Shown one piece after another: positions 40,877 through 47,923 of a stretch of 64,000 nt of DNA. The position numbers and the translations under genes were made by a program. Numbering within the stretch: the stretch's first letter is position 1; each line of letters opens with the position of its first letter. The stretch is from Galbibacter pacificus (GTDB lineage: Bacteria > Bacteroidota > Bacteroidia > Flavobacteriales > Flavobacteriaceae), in assembly GCF_029603155.1 (NCBI RefSeq), contig NZ_JAPMUA010000002.1, positions 682,001 to 746,000 on the forward strand, in the 5' to 3' direction. Below the pieces are notes generated by a model. The model was not told where the DNA came from. It searched no databases and saw only the letters and a list, made by a program, of their open reading frames with translations.

Positions 40877-40910
40877 GGAGTAGGCTTTTTAAAGTTTGCT
40901 CCTTTTTTTT
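40877..40910 (+). terminator. terminator of the lipoprotein gene
   Basis: GGAGTAGGCTT pairs with AAGTTTGCTCC (three G-U pairs on RNA) across a short loop, followed by eight T residues. Confidence 0.75.
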
Positions 40911-40911
40911 G

Positions 40912-41199
40912 TTAAAATTCAAACCTATCCCATTTACCATCCCTGCCTGCTGAAAAAGAATATTGGTTATAATCAAAGCATTTATATTTTAAAATCATCC
41001 TGTAAAATATGCTTTCAATTTCGTTTATTGTTTTATCCTTTATTTTTTTACCATTTACTATATATGTACCAGCTTTTAATTCAGCTATATTAGTTTTATT
41101 ATACACCTTCAAATGTGAGCTACCATAATAACTATACCTTATATAATCGATTAACAAACGCTTGGTAATTGGATAATTTGAAATATCGGGAATTGGCAT
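40912..41199 (-). CDS. hypothetical protein
   Basis: About 95 residues from the ATG at 41199 (MPIPDISNYPITKRLL), or 118 from the ATG at 41268. The later start is preferred because the earlier ATG lies within a 10-base inverted repeat (41242-41251 and 41260-41269, AATGGATATA and its complement), which may be an operator. The protein is basic and aromatic-rich (RYSYYGSSHLKVYNKTN, GTYIVNGKKIKD), with no family I recognise. It converges tail-to-tail on the lipoprotein gene. By base composition it belongs with the phage region. Confidence 0.5.
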   Translation of the reverse strand: MPIPDISNYPITKRLLIDYIRYSYYGSSHLKVYNKTNIAELKAGTYIVNGKKIKDKTINEIESIFYRMILKYKCFDYNQYSFSAGRDGKWDRFEF

Positions 41200-41327
41200 A
41201 TTTGTATTTTTTCCAAAATTAAGGAATTTATCCAAATTAAAAATGGATATAATTAAGTTTATATCCATTCATTTTTACTTATTTTTGATTACTATATCAT
41301 TACATAGTAGTAGGTATTAGTTTAGGG

Positions 41328-41358
41328 AAAGCACCGCTTATTTTTTGGCGGTGCTTTT
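41328..41358 (-). terminator. hairpin terminator closing the leftward phage operon
   Basis: A perfect 10-base stem, AAAGCACCGC (41328-41337) with its complement (41348-41357), and a 10-base loop. T residues follow on both strands. The stop codon of the 51-residue gene lies inside the loop. Confidence 0.75.
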
Positions 41359-41493
41359 ATATTTATTAATTAAAGCTTGATATTGCTTAAGATGTTCAAT
41401 ATGTTCTTTTGTTAACATGCGCATTTTAAACCATTGTCTAATTATGGGAAGAAAAAAGATAATTACAATTGCAATGCAAATAATATATTCCAT
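41338..41493 (-). CDS. 51-residue single-pass membrane protein
   Basis: A short gene starting MEYIICIAIVIIFFLPIIRQ: one strongly hydrophobic helix (residues 2-18) followed by a basic, amphipathic cytoplasmic-type tail (KMRMLTKEHIEHLKQYQALI). It starts 4 bases after the stop of the LRR gene 41497-41727 and ends inside the terminator loop, so it is the last member of the leftward early operon. The topology is compatible with a small holin, superinfection-exclusion or membrane-anchoring protein; none can be chosen from sequence. Confidence 0.6.
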   Translation of the reverse strand: MEYIICIAIVIIFFLPIIRQWFKMRMLTKEHIEHLKQYQALINKYKSTAKK

Positions 41494-41807
41494 ATTTTAA
41501 TAATGTTTTATTATTCTCATATTAAATCTATTATTAAAATTATATAACTTCACCTTACCATCACAACTTAATTTTTTTAAATTATAATTTAATTTAAGTT
41601 CAGATATATTATTATTCCAACAATTTAATATTTCTAATTTAGAATTTAACTTTAATTCAGATATGTCCTTACACCAACAATAACATTTTGTTTTATCTTT
41701 TGGTATTATTACTTTATTATTTACCATATTTTAATAATGTTTTATTATTCTCATATTAAATCTATTATTAAAATTATATAACTTCACCTTACCATCACAA
41801 CTTAATT
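41491..41807. repeat. 83-base direct repeat covering the ends of two LRR genes
   Basis: 41491-41573 and 41725-41807 are identical over 83 bases. Each copy contains the 3' end of an LRR gene, the stop codon, and the ATG of the next gene, so a whole gene end plus start was duplicated. The recent identity suggests homologous duplication or gene conversion. Confidence 0.9.
41497..41727 (-). CDS. small leucine-rich-repeat protein
   Basis: A 76-residue protein made of a short N-terminal cap with Cys/Trp (CYCWCKDISEL), two 20-21-residue leucine-rich repeats of the form ISELKLN-x-L-x-LNCWNNN, and a C-terminal cap (CDGKVKLYNFNNRF). The last 26 residues equal those of the next upstream gene, and a similar gene occurs at 46996-47217. 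It starts 4 bases after the preceding stop. LRRs normally mediate protein contact; the target here is unknown. Confidence 0.65.
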   Translation of the reverse strand: MVNNKVIIPKDKTKCYCWCKDISELKLNSKLEILNCWNNNISELKLNYNLKKLSCDGKVKLYNFNNRFNMRIIKHY

Positions 41808-42150
41808 CTTTTAATTTATCAGTTAATTTAAGTTCAGATATATTATTATTAGTACAATGTAATTCTTTTAATTTATCATTTAATTTAAGTTCAGTTATAT
41901 TATTATCCCAACAAGATAATATTTTTAACTTATCATTTAAGATTAGTTCAGATATGTTATTAAATTGACAATGTAACCTTTTTAAATTATCATTTAATGT
42001 AAGTTCAGTTATATTCTTATATATGCAACTATAAGAACTATTATTAATTTCTATCAATTTTTTACCCAAATAATAACTTACCACTAACAACACAACAATA
42101 ACTGTGGTTTCTTGTACTAACCATTGCCATGTATCTACAGTATTATTCAT
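41731..42150 (-). CDS. membrane-anchored leucine-rich-repeat protein with holin-like head
   Basis: A 139-residue protein. Residues 1-34 (MNNTVDTWQWLVQETTVIVV...YYLGKKL) form a single membrane helix nearly the same as the N-terminus of the phage holin candidate at 57943-58194. Residues about 38-120 are four LRR units of 21 residues (NLKRLHCQFNNISELILNDK and relatives), then the shared C-terminal cap. It lies 64 bases after the polymerase gene in the same leftward operon. The combination would display a small LRR surface at the inner membrane. I know no described family of this build. Confidence 0.65.
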   Translation of the reverse strand: MNNTVDTWQWLVQETTVIVVLLVVSYYLGKKLIEINNSSYSCIYKNITELTLNDNLKRLHCQFNNISELILNDKLKILSCWDNNITELKLNDKLKELHCTNNNISELKLTDKLKELSCDGKVKLYNFNNRFNMRIIKHY

Positions 42151-42214
42151 TTTGTTTATTTTTTAAAATTTATTGTTATCTCTTAATTATAAATATGTTG
42201 GTTATTGGTAAAAG

Positions 42215-43867
42215 TTAATTTATTTCCATTTTGTTTATTTGTTCTTCAACATATGCGTTATACTCGGGCGTAACTATATAATCGTTCATATCAAATCTTT
42301 CAATGCCATATTCGTCTTCATATGTTATGTCCGCCAATGCCCATATTTCGGGGTGCTGTTCAAAAAAATCCCAATCATCCTTATCATTATACCCCATTAA
42401 TTTCATTAGTTTTTTATCAATTACAAATCCTTTCATGTTTTTTCTTATTTTATTTAAATCTAATCCTGTTATATCTTCTTCTATACTATATTTAACTTCA
42501 TCCACATATGCTATTTCCATTTTATCTTGATGTAATGATGGAATGCAATTGTACAATTCTTCACATACCTCATATATGGCATCCATAACCACATCAACTT
42601 CACTTCTTCCAACAATAAATGAATCGTGTATGGTTAACGGAACGATGTTTTTTTTAAATAGCTTTGGTAAAATAATGTCCAAAATTGTATTGCTTTCCAT
42701 TTTTTGCATTTGTATTGCTATTTGGTTATGTTCAACCTCCTTTTTTTCTTCTATATATTGGTTGATTGATGGAAAAATGGAATTAAAGAATTGTTTTAAT
42801 TTTCTGTAACTGTTATTCTTGCTATATAATATTTTGAATAAGTTTTTTTTCATGTTTTCCCTATCCATTTCACCTATCCACTTATCGCACAAATATTCGT
42901 ATAGCGTACCACCAGTCACAAGTTCACCAAATAGCTTTAATTCATCTTTATTTATTTTATTCTCTTCCCTTAAAAGCAATGTGTAGAAGAAAAATGGTTG
43001 GCTATTTTTTAAATCGACATTAACCAGTTCTTCTTTGTTGTTATTGTATTTTATAAATGGACGCAAATAACTAGCCAAGCTGGTTAAATTGGTATCAAGT
43101 CTGTTATTTGTTTTGTTTCGTTTGAAGTAAAAAAAACCATCAGCTATATTGCTTACCCTACTTTCATTTATCATTCTTTGTTGCAAAATGTAAATTAATC
43201 GATGTCCACCTTCAGCATTTATTATTTGATTCTTTAACATATTGCCAGTTAAAGAATAAGAATCACTTTCAACATTTATCATTTCCATTATATTGACATC
43301 ACTTACATCCATTTTAAGCTGTTTTAAAAGCCCTTTTACATCTTCGAATGTCTTTTGTTCAATGGCTTTTAAAGCTGGCTCTAAATCAATGGTAAATGTT
43401 TTAAAATATCTGCTTTTGGCTAATTTTACCTTTGTTATGGCTTTGCTCCTACAGTTGACATATTTTTTTATATTTTCCTTTATTTTTTTGTTTATCTTAT
43501 TGTCTTCAATTTTCCATTGAACGGTTTTAGACACCATCATTGGCGGTATACGGTAAGACATCGGATATACGTTATCATCGTAATTAGAATAGCTTCTATT
43601 AACTTCCAGCAAACCATTTTCTTCAAGGAATTTAATTGCTTTTCTCCTTCTATGTTCTGTAGTATATTTATCTAATTGCTTATGGCTAACAGGTGTATAA
43701 CCATATACTGCGGAAAAATCTGTTTTAAAAAAATCTTGTGATTGTAATATTGCAGAATAGATGGTAATTAAATCATCTTTCTTATCGTAGTTTAAACCAT
43801 CAATTTTCTTCTTGATGATGATTGGAAGGGTTAAGTTCCTTTTTCTTTCTATTTTTTTTGTAGACAC
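42215..43867 (-). CDS. replication protein: winged-helix-like N-terminus plus family-A DNA polymerase palm
   Basis: A 550-residue protein. Residues 1-115 look like a winged helix (HRRRKAIKFLEENGLLEVN). Then comes a family-A polymerase palm: motif A VNVDLKNSQPFFF (D285, S289, Q290), motif B R336-x3-K340-x3-F344-x3-Y348 (RENMKKNLFKILY), the FFNSIFPSINQYIE helix like that after PolA motif B, and motif C TIHDSF (H414, D415, S416). The motif B spacing is exactly that of Klenow R754/K758/F762/Y766. No 3'-5' or 5'-3' exonuclease domain is present; the Glu after motif A that acts as steric gate in PolA is absent. GTG start; a three-hairpin leader precedes it. Motifs are seen; replication-initiator role is inferred. 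Confidence 0.75.
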   Translation of the reverse strand: MSTKKIERKRNLTLPIIIKKKIDGLNYDKKDDLITIYSAILQSQDFFKTDFSAVYGYTPVSHKQLDKYTTEHRRRKAIKFLEENGLLEVNRSYSNYDDNVYPMSYRIPPMMVSKTVQWKIEDNKINKKIKENIKKYVNCRSKAITKVKLAKSRYFKTFTIDLEPALKAIEQKTFEDVKGLLKQLKMDVSDVNIMEMINVESDSYSLTGNMLKNQIINAEGGHRLIYILQQRMINESRVSNIADGFFYFKRNKTNNRLDTNLTSLASYLRPFIKYNNNKEELVNVDLKNSQPFFFYTLLLREENKINKDELKLFGELVTGGTLYEYLCDKWIGEMDRENMKKNLFKILYSKNNSYRKLKQFFNSIFPSINQYIEEKKEVEHNQIAIQMQKMESNTILDIILPKLFKKNIVPLTIHDSFIVGRSEVDVVMDAIYEVCEELYNCIPSLHQDKMEIAYVDEVKYSIEEDITGLDLNKIRKNMKGFVIDKKLMKLMGYNDKDDWDFFEQHPEIWALADITYEDEYGIERFDMNDYIVTPEYNAYVEEQINKMEIN

Positions 43868-43903
43868 TTACTTTCATCTCTTTAGGTATCTCGTTATATA
43901 TCA

Positions 43904-43976
43904 TTCATCTCTTTACCTTAGAGATGAACCTCCCAGTTAATTACTCTGGGAGGGTAGGTAGCCATTTACAAATGGC
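43904..43976 (-). promoter_or_regulatory. three tandem hairpins in the leader of the polymerase gene
   Basis: Perfect stems: 9 bases (43904-43912 with 43920-43928), 8 bases (43929-43936 with 43946-43953) and 7 bases (43961-43967 with 43970-43976). They lie 37-109 bases upstream of the GTG start, on the transcribed leader. The short motif CATCTCTTTA also occurs at 43875 and 43906. Such leaders often control replication genes through antisense RNA or protein binding; the mechanism here is unknown. Confidence 0.6.
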
Positions 43977-44148
43977 ATTTAATTATAAATATGTAGTTTT
44001 TAACAAAAAGACAATTTATTTCAACTTTTTGTTAAAATATTTTTCATTTAACTCTAAACCAATATACTTACATTTTTTCAATATAACAAGATTTCGATAT
44101 ATTATTTTTTTTCTATTTAAATTAAATTAAAAAATATACCCTATTTTA

Positions 44149-44404
44149 ATTTTGTGCAATTTTTTCATTCTTTGGTAAGTACTGTTTTTATTATATCTAA
44201 GAAAGATTTGATTGTTATTTTTAGAACATATGACAACAGCCCTTAAGATATATTATATATAACTATATATTATATATATAATTATTATTAACTATATATA
44301 TATAATCAAATAGCCACAGTCATATGTTCTAAAAATGAGTTATGAAACTTTGGTATATATTGATTTTATTATAGCTAAGAGAGATTTAAAAAATTGCACA
44401 AAAT
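44149..44404. other. candidate replication origin: nested repeats around an AT-rich core
   Basis: Within the 570-base gene-free region between the divergent polymerase and early genes there are: a 17-base perfect inverted repeat (44149-44165 with 44388-44404); a 40-base direct repeat with about 85% identity (44170-44209 and 44348-44387, CTTTGGTA...CTAAGA); and an 18-base perfect inverted repeat (44217-44234 with 44319-44336, around AGAACATATGAC). They surround about 60 bases of almost pure A/T (44245-44306). The stretch 43977-44148 shows only AT-rich sequence. The arrangement resembles iteron/origin structures. Confidence 0.6.
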
Positions 44405-44436
44405 AATTTAAATAGAAAAAAATAGCATAACTATTC

Positions 44437-44467
44437 AACTTTGACTATTTGCAACATATTTATTAAT
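44437..44467 (+). promoter_or_regulatory. phage early promoter-like motif, copy 1
   Basis: AACTTT, 11 bases, ACATATTTAT, 23 bases before the ATG at 44480. Nearly identical to the copy at 45302 and related to the one at 47305. It overlaps a longer TTG-started reading frame, which decides for the later start. Confidence 0.6.
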
Positions 44468-44479
44468 AAAGAACAAAAT

Positions 44480-44911
44480 ATGAGAATAGTTGGGATGATT
44501 AAAATTGACAATATTGAGTTAGATAACTTTAATAAAATAAATGTCGAATACGAATTAAACGAAAAGAAAAATCTAATTGAAATTGATATTAATGGTAATG
44601 TGGTTTTCAATTATTTGACAAACGTATTTTTCAATGAAATTGAAAATGAAATAAAGAAAGATTTCAATTCATTTTTTAAAATGAAATATAAGGAAAATGA
44701 TTATGGTTTAACAATCACTATAAAGCCATTTAAAAGCTGTTTATTAAACGTTCTACATGTTGGCGAGATAAAGATGTATATGGTTATACATAATGCGTCA
44801 CAAATAACCAAAAACGATATGGATGAATTAAGGTTAAATGTTGAATGGATTGCAAACAATTTATTGCAAGGACATATTATAACCGATAAAAAAATGATAA
44901 AAAAAGTATGA
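44480..44911 (+). CDS. hypothetical phage early protein
   Basis: 143 residues (MRIVGMIKIDNIELDNF...). Strand-rich and acidic in the first half with hydrophobic core segments (IEIDINGNVVFNYL), a conserved-looking IKPFKSCLLNVLHVGEIKMY block and a helical C-terminus. No family recognised. The frame could open at a TTG (44441), but that lies in the promoter-like motif, so the ATG at 44480 is used. It is the first rightward gene beside the origin-like region and overlaps the next gene by 4 bases. Confidence 0.6.
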   Translation: MRIVGMIKIDNIELDNFNKINVEYELNEKKNLIEIDINGNVVFNYLTNVFFNEIENEIKKDFNSFFKMKYKENDYGLTITIKPFKSCLLNVLHVGEIKMYMVIHNASQITKNDMDELRLNVEWIANNLLQGHIITDKKMIKKV

Positions 44912-45309
44912 AAGAATTATTGGCAAAATACCACAGCGAGACATATACAATTGAGTTCCAACACAACACCAATTACATAAAAACAATTGGACATATAAAA
45001 GATAATTTCGTTACAAAAATAAAGCTGGATGATTATACCAACTTTTATTATAATTACAAATGTAACCGATTAAATAAATTAGAAAATATACTTAAAAGTT
45101 ATGATTACAATACGATGGTTAGCAAGGAATTTTATTTTGGTAATAACTATTGGTATTATGTTGTGGTTGATAAATTAAATGATGGTGAGGTGCTTGTATA
45201 CGAGGATATGTATTATAATTATTACAAGAAAGGTTGTTATGGGATGGAAAAAAACCCTTTCCAACATTTGATAAAAGACTACATGGAGGTTAATTTAAAT
45301 GAACTTTGA
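44908..45309 (+). CDS. hypothetical phage early protein
   Basis: 133 residues, very rich in Tyr and Asn (DDYTNFYYNYKCNRLNKLEN; DMYYNYYKKGCYGM), acidic at the C-terminus. No recognisable family, membrane helix or signal. Its ATG overlaps the upstream stop (ATGA), so the two genes are translationally coupled and probably act together early after induction or infection. Confidence 0.6.
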   Translation: MKELLAKYHSETYTIEFQHNTNYIKTIGHIKDNFVTKIKLDDYTNFYYNYKCNRLNKLENILKSYDYNTMVSKEFYFGNNYWYYVVVDKLNDGEVLVYEDMYYNYYKKGCYGMEKNPFQHLIKDYMEVNLNEL

Positions 45310-45335
45310 CAATTTCCAACATATTTATAATTAAT
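45302..45335 (+). promoter_or_regulatory. phage early promoter-like motif, copy 2
   Basis: AACTTT, 11 bases, ACATATTTAT, about 30 bases before the methyltransferase start. 26 of the first 28 bases equal copy 1, including the variable spacer. Confidence 0.6.
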
Positions 45336-45364
45336 AGATAACGATAAAATTAAAGAAATATGGA

Positions 45365-46147
45365 TTGGCAAAGCTTACAAAAGATGAATATAAAAGGCAT
45401 GAAAAAGCATGTGAAATATTAAAAAAAAATAAATTAACTTTTGATGAAAAAATATTTGTCATGGAAAACTGGCATGAGGGAGCTGACAACCTTAACAGCA
45501 AAGCAGGGGCTTTTTTTACACCAGTTGGACTAGCACAAGATTTTTCATTGGAAATAATTGAAAACGAAAAAATAATTGATTTATGCGCTGGCATTGGCAT
45601 GCTGGCGTTTTTTGCTTATCACTATCGTAAATGTGATGTTATGTGTGTTGAACTCAACCCAAAATATATTGAGGTTGGTAAAAAATTACTACCTGAAGCA
45701 AAATGGATAAACGCAAGTATTTTTAATTTTAAAGAATTCGGGCACTTTGAACAAGTGATAAGCAACCCCCCATTTGGTAAAATAAAGACTGGCATTGATG
45801 CTGAAATTAAAAATGAATTGAAATATAAGGGTTCGGAATTCGAGTTGATTACAATGGAAATAGGTAGCAAAATAGCTGATTATGGTACGTTCTTAGTACC
45901 ACAGGGTAGTACACCGTTCAAGTATAGTGGCAATCAGGATGGTTTTATTGATTTAAGGCAAAATAACAAAGGTTACAACCCTTACGGACAACAGCCTATG
46001 CAAAAGGTGAAAAAATTCCTGAAAGAAACTAATTTCAATCCAATTTTCAACGTTGGGATAGACACCAGCATATATAAGGATAATTGGAAGGGAGTTAACC
46101 CTATATGTGAGGTTATTAATTTTGATTGGAAGGGAAAATATTGGTAA
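45365..46147 (+). CDS. N6-adenine DNA methyltransferase
   Basis: A 260-residue enzyme. The order is KAGAFFTPVGLA (as in Eco57I/type I-like methylases), S-adenosylmethionine motif I IIDLCAGIGMLAFFAY, motif II-like VMCVELNPKYIEVG, and catalytic motif IV ISNPPFGKIKTG. The C-terminal part (about 190-260) is small, so target recognition is limited or uses a partner. Starts with TTG; an ATG five bases upstream is in another frame. In phages such enzymes protect DNA from host restriction. The nuclease at 47368 is not adjacent, so a restriction pair is possible but not shown. Confidence 0.85.
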   Translation: MAKLTKDEYKRHEKACEILKKNKLTFDEKIFVMENWHEGADNLNSKAGAFFTPVGLAQDFSLEIIENEKIIDLCAGIGMLAFFAYHYRKCDVMCVELNPKYIEVGKKLLPEAKWINASIFNFKEFGHFEQVISNPPFGKIKTGIDAEIKNELKYKGSEFELITMEIGSKIADYGTFLVPQGSTPFKYSGNQDGFIDLRQNNKGYNPYGQQPMQKVKKFLKETNFNPIFNVGIDTSIYKDNWKGVNPICEVINFDWKGKYW

Positions 46148-46393
46148 TAATGAAATTTAGAAAGAATCTAAATAACCAATTTTTGACTTAAATTCAACGA
46201 CATAAAACATTGTTAATCAAATATTTAAAATTTAAACTAAATTAAATTAAAATATTTTAACAAAACATTAACAAAAACTATTTGGTTATTAAATAAATGT
46301 TTTTGGTGATTGAAATTTTTCCGTTAATATTGCATCAGATTAAGGTTAACAATCGCCACCTATTTTAAAGGGGATTAAAAAAATTAATAATAA

Positions 46394-47005
46394 ATGTTAA
46401 TAGAAGAAATAGAAGAATTTCAAAGAGAATTAGCCGAAAATAATTTACCATTCATTAACGAAGGACAATTATTAATAGATAGGTTAATACCTAATAACCC
46501 AATACTAAGGGAAATGGAAAGGCGTGGGATAGACAATGAAATAACCGATACCAGACATAATGCCCTAGCATCTATATTATCTAATAGAGGTTTATATAAT
46601 AATGCAATCCAAAGGGTTAATAATGGAGAAATTTCCGATAGTGATGTTATTATAAGTATATATAGGCAAATAATTGGAAGGATTATCAGATTTAGGGGAG
46701 TAAATTTAAGTGAAATAAATATTTTAGATACTGCCGAACAGATATATAATTATTACGCTGATTTGGATAGCGATATAAATCAATTAATCGATTATCACTA
46801 TAGAAATGTGGAGGTTGGATATAATAGTGATATGAGCGAAATATATATAGGGCGAAATTTACAATATCCAGAATTTACATTGTATGTTGAAGATGGTATT
46901 GCAACTTTTTACGGGGCTGATAGCTTTGATGGTTTTGACTTTCTTTCAATTTATAGAACTAGACTAACTAATTTACTAAAGACTAATAATATAACATGGA
47001 ATTAA
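46394..47005 (+). CDS. hypothetical phage protein
   Basis: 203 residues, mostly helical and acidic (MLIEEIEEFQRELAENNLPF; RHNALASILSNRGLYNNAI), ending in strands (YIGRNLQYPEFTLYVEDGI). No family known to me. It overlaps the following LRR gene by 10 bases, so the two are coupled; this could be the partner of the LRR protein. The 246 bases before it are gene-free and hold a 9-base inverted repeat AATAACCAA (46171-46179 with 46282-46290). Confidence 0.55.
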   Translation: MLIEEIEEFQRELAENNLPFINEGQLLIDRLIPNNPILREMERRGIDNEITDTRHNALASILSNRGLYNNAIQRVNNGEISDSDVIISIYRQIIGRIIRFRGVNLSEINILDTAEQIYNYYADLDSDINQLIDYHYRNVEVGYNSDMSEIYIGRNLQYPEFTLYVEDGIATFYGADSFDGFDFLSIYRTRLTNLLKTNNITWN

Positions 47006-47217
47006 TAATAAAAAACGGTAGAAGATACCATGAATGTTCTGAAGAAAATATATCTGAACTTATTTTAAATGATGACTTATTACACTTGGATTGTTTATAT
47101 AATAGTATAAACAATCTTAAATTAACTGATAAATTAAAAACATTAGGATGCGATGGCAATGTTAAGTTATTTAATTTCAATAATAGATTTGACATGGAAA
47201 TATTAAAATTTTACTAA
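46996..47217 (+). CDS. small leucine-rich-repeat protein
   Basis: A 73-residue paralogue of the LRR proteins at 41497 and 41731: N-terminal cap (MELIIKNGRRYHECSEE), two LRR units (NISELILNDDLLHLDCLYNS; INNLKLTDKLKTLGC) and the shared cap GNVKLFNFNNRFDMEILKFY. It has no membrane helix. It overlaps the end of the upstream gene. Three paralogues in one phage suggest a maintained, diversifying interaction function rather than chance. Confidence 0.65.
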   Translation: MELIIKNGRRYHECSEENISELILNDDLLHLDCLYNSINNLKLTDKLKTLGCDGNVKLFNFNNRFDMEILKFY

Positions 47218-47304
47218 CAATATGTGAGTAATGATTAAAACAATTAAACTTATTTAACTAATGGTTGGCACAAGATGTTAACCATTTTTTTTTGCAATAA
47301 ATCC

Positions 47305-47332
47305 AACTTTTAAAAAAAAAGCACATATTTAT
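47305..47332 (+). promoter_or_regulatory. phage promoter-like motif, copy 3
   Basis: AACTTT, 12 bases (mostly A), ACATATTTAT, 36 bases before the GTG start at 47368. Spacer differs from copies 1 and 2 and is one base longer. Confidence 0.45.
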
Positions 47333-47367
47333 TATAAACGTATAATAACAAATTAATATAAAATGAA

Positions 47368-47868
47368 GTGCAAAATTTTGAGAAGGATTTGCAATTTGGC
47401 GAACAATTTGAACAGCTAATTTTACAAAAAATCCAAAAAAAATATCCGAAAGCATATAAAGTAGAGGGTTACCACAAGGAATATGATTTATATGTGAACG
47501 AAAAAATAACAATTGAAATTAAGGTTGACAATCAAACCATTAAAACGAATAACATTTTGGTTGAAAGCCAATGCAACGGCAAGAAAAGCGGAATAACAAC
47601 AACAAAGGCATCGCATTGGTGTTTTATCACCCATCAAAATGTAATTTGGGTTACCACAAAAAAATTAAAGGAATTATTAAAAAAAAATAGTGAAAGCTAC
47701 TATTGCATACAAGGCGACTGGCAAGCCAAAAGAGGTTATTTTATTCCATATGATGAACTACTAACAATTGCCCATCACTACCCTACCCCAGCCAATTACA
47801 CTTCACTCATGCCCCCCATTATAACACAAGAACAAAAAAATAAGAGAATAAAAGAGTTATTGAATTGA
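47368..47868 (+). CDS. PD-(D/E)XK-type nuclease-like protein
   Basis: 166 residues. The segment EYDLYVNEKITIEIKVD fits the PD-(D/E)XK core (Asp, then E-I-K 10 residues later), following a helix with Q and E residues (FGEQFEQLILQKIQKKY). The following strands GITTTKASHWCFITHQNVIWVT fit this fold's second half. Holliday-junction resolvases and restriction-type nucleases use this fold; the position before the head genes would suit a resolvase or packaging-linked nuclease. GTG start with an out-of-frame ATG five bases upstream. Function inferred from motif only. Confidence 0.6.
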   Translation: MQNFEKDLQFGEQFEQLILQKIQKKYPKAYKVEGYHKEYDLYVNEKITIEIKVDNQTIKTNNILVESQCNGKKSGITTTKASHWCFITHQNVIWVTTKKLKELLKKNSESYYCIQGDWQAKRGYFIPYDELLTIAHHYPTPANYTSLMPPIITQEQKNKRIKELLN

Positions 47869-47882
47869 CATAAAATTGTCAA
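47865..47882. promoter_or_regulatory. inverted repeat before the head genes
   Basis: TTGACA and TGTCAA separated by six bases, overlapping the nuclease stop codon and 42 bases before the protease start. Possible operator for late genes. Confidence 0.35.
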
Positions 47883-47923
47883 AATTTAAACAATTCGCCC
47901 AACCCCATACATAATAACAATGT

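Noticed and set aside
42215..43867. Reverse transcriptase
   Set aside because: Motif C is H-D-S, not YxDD, and motif B follows the PolA helix pattern with R, K, F and Y spaced by four.
43924..44130. 68-codon rightward frame in the gene-free region
   Set aside because: It crosses the hairpin leader and is a composition artefact of AT-rich DNA with no protein-like pattern.
44441..44479. TTG-started extension of the first early gene
   Set aside because: It lies within the repeated promoter-like motif; the ATG at 44480 is the better start.
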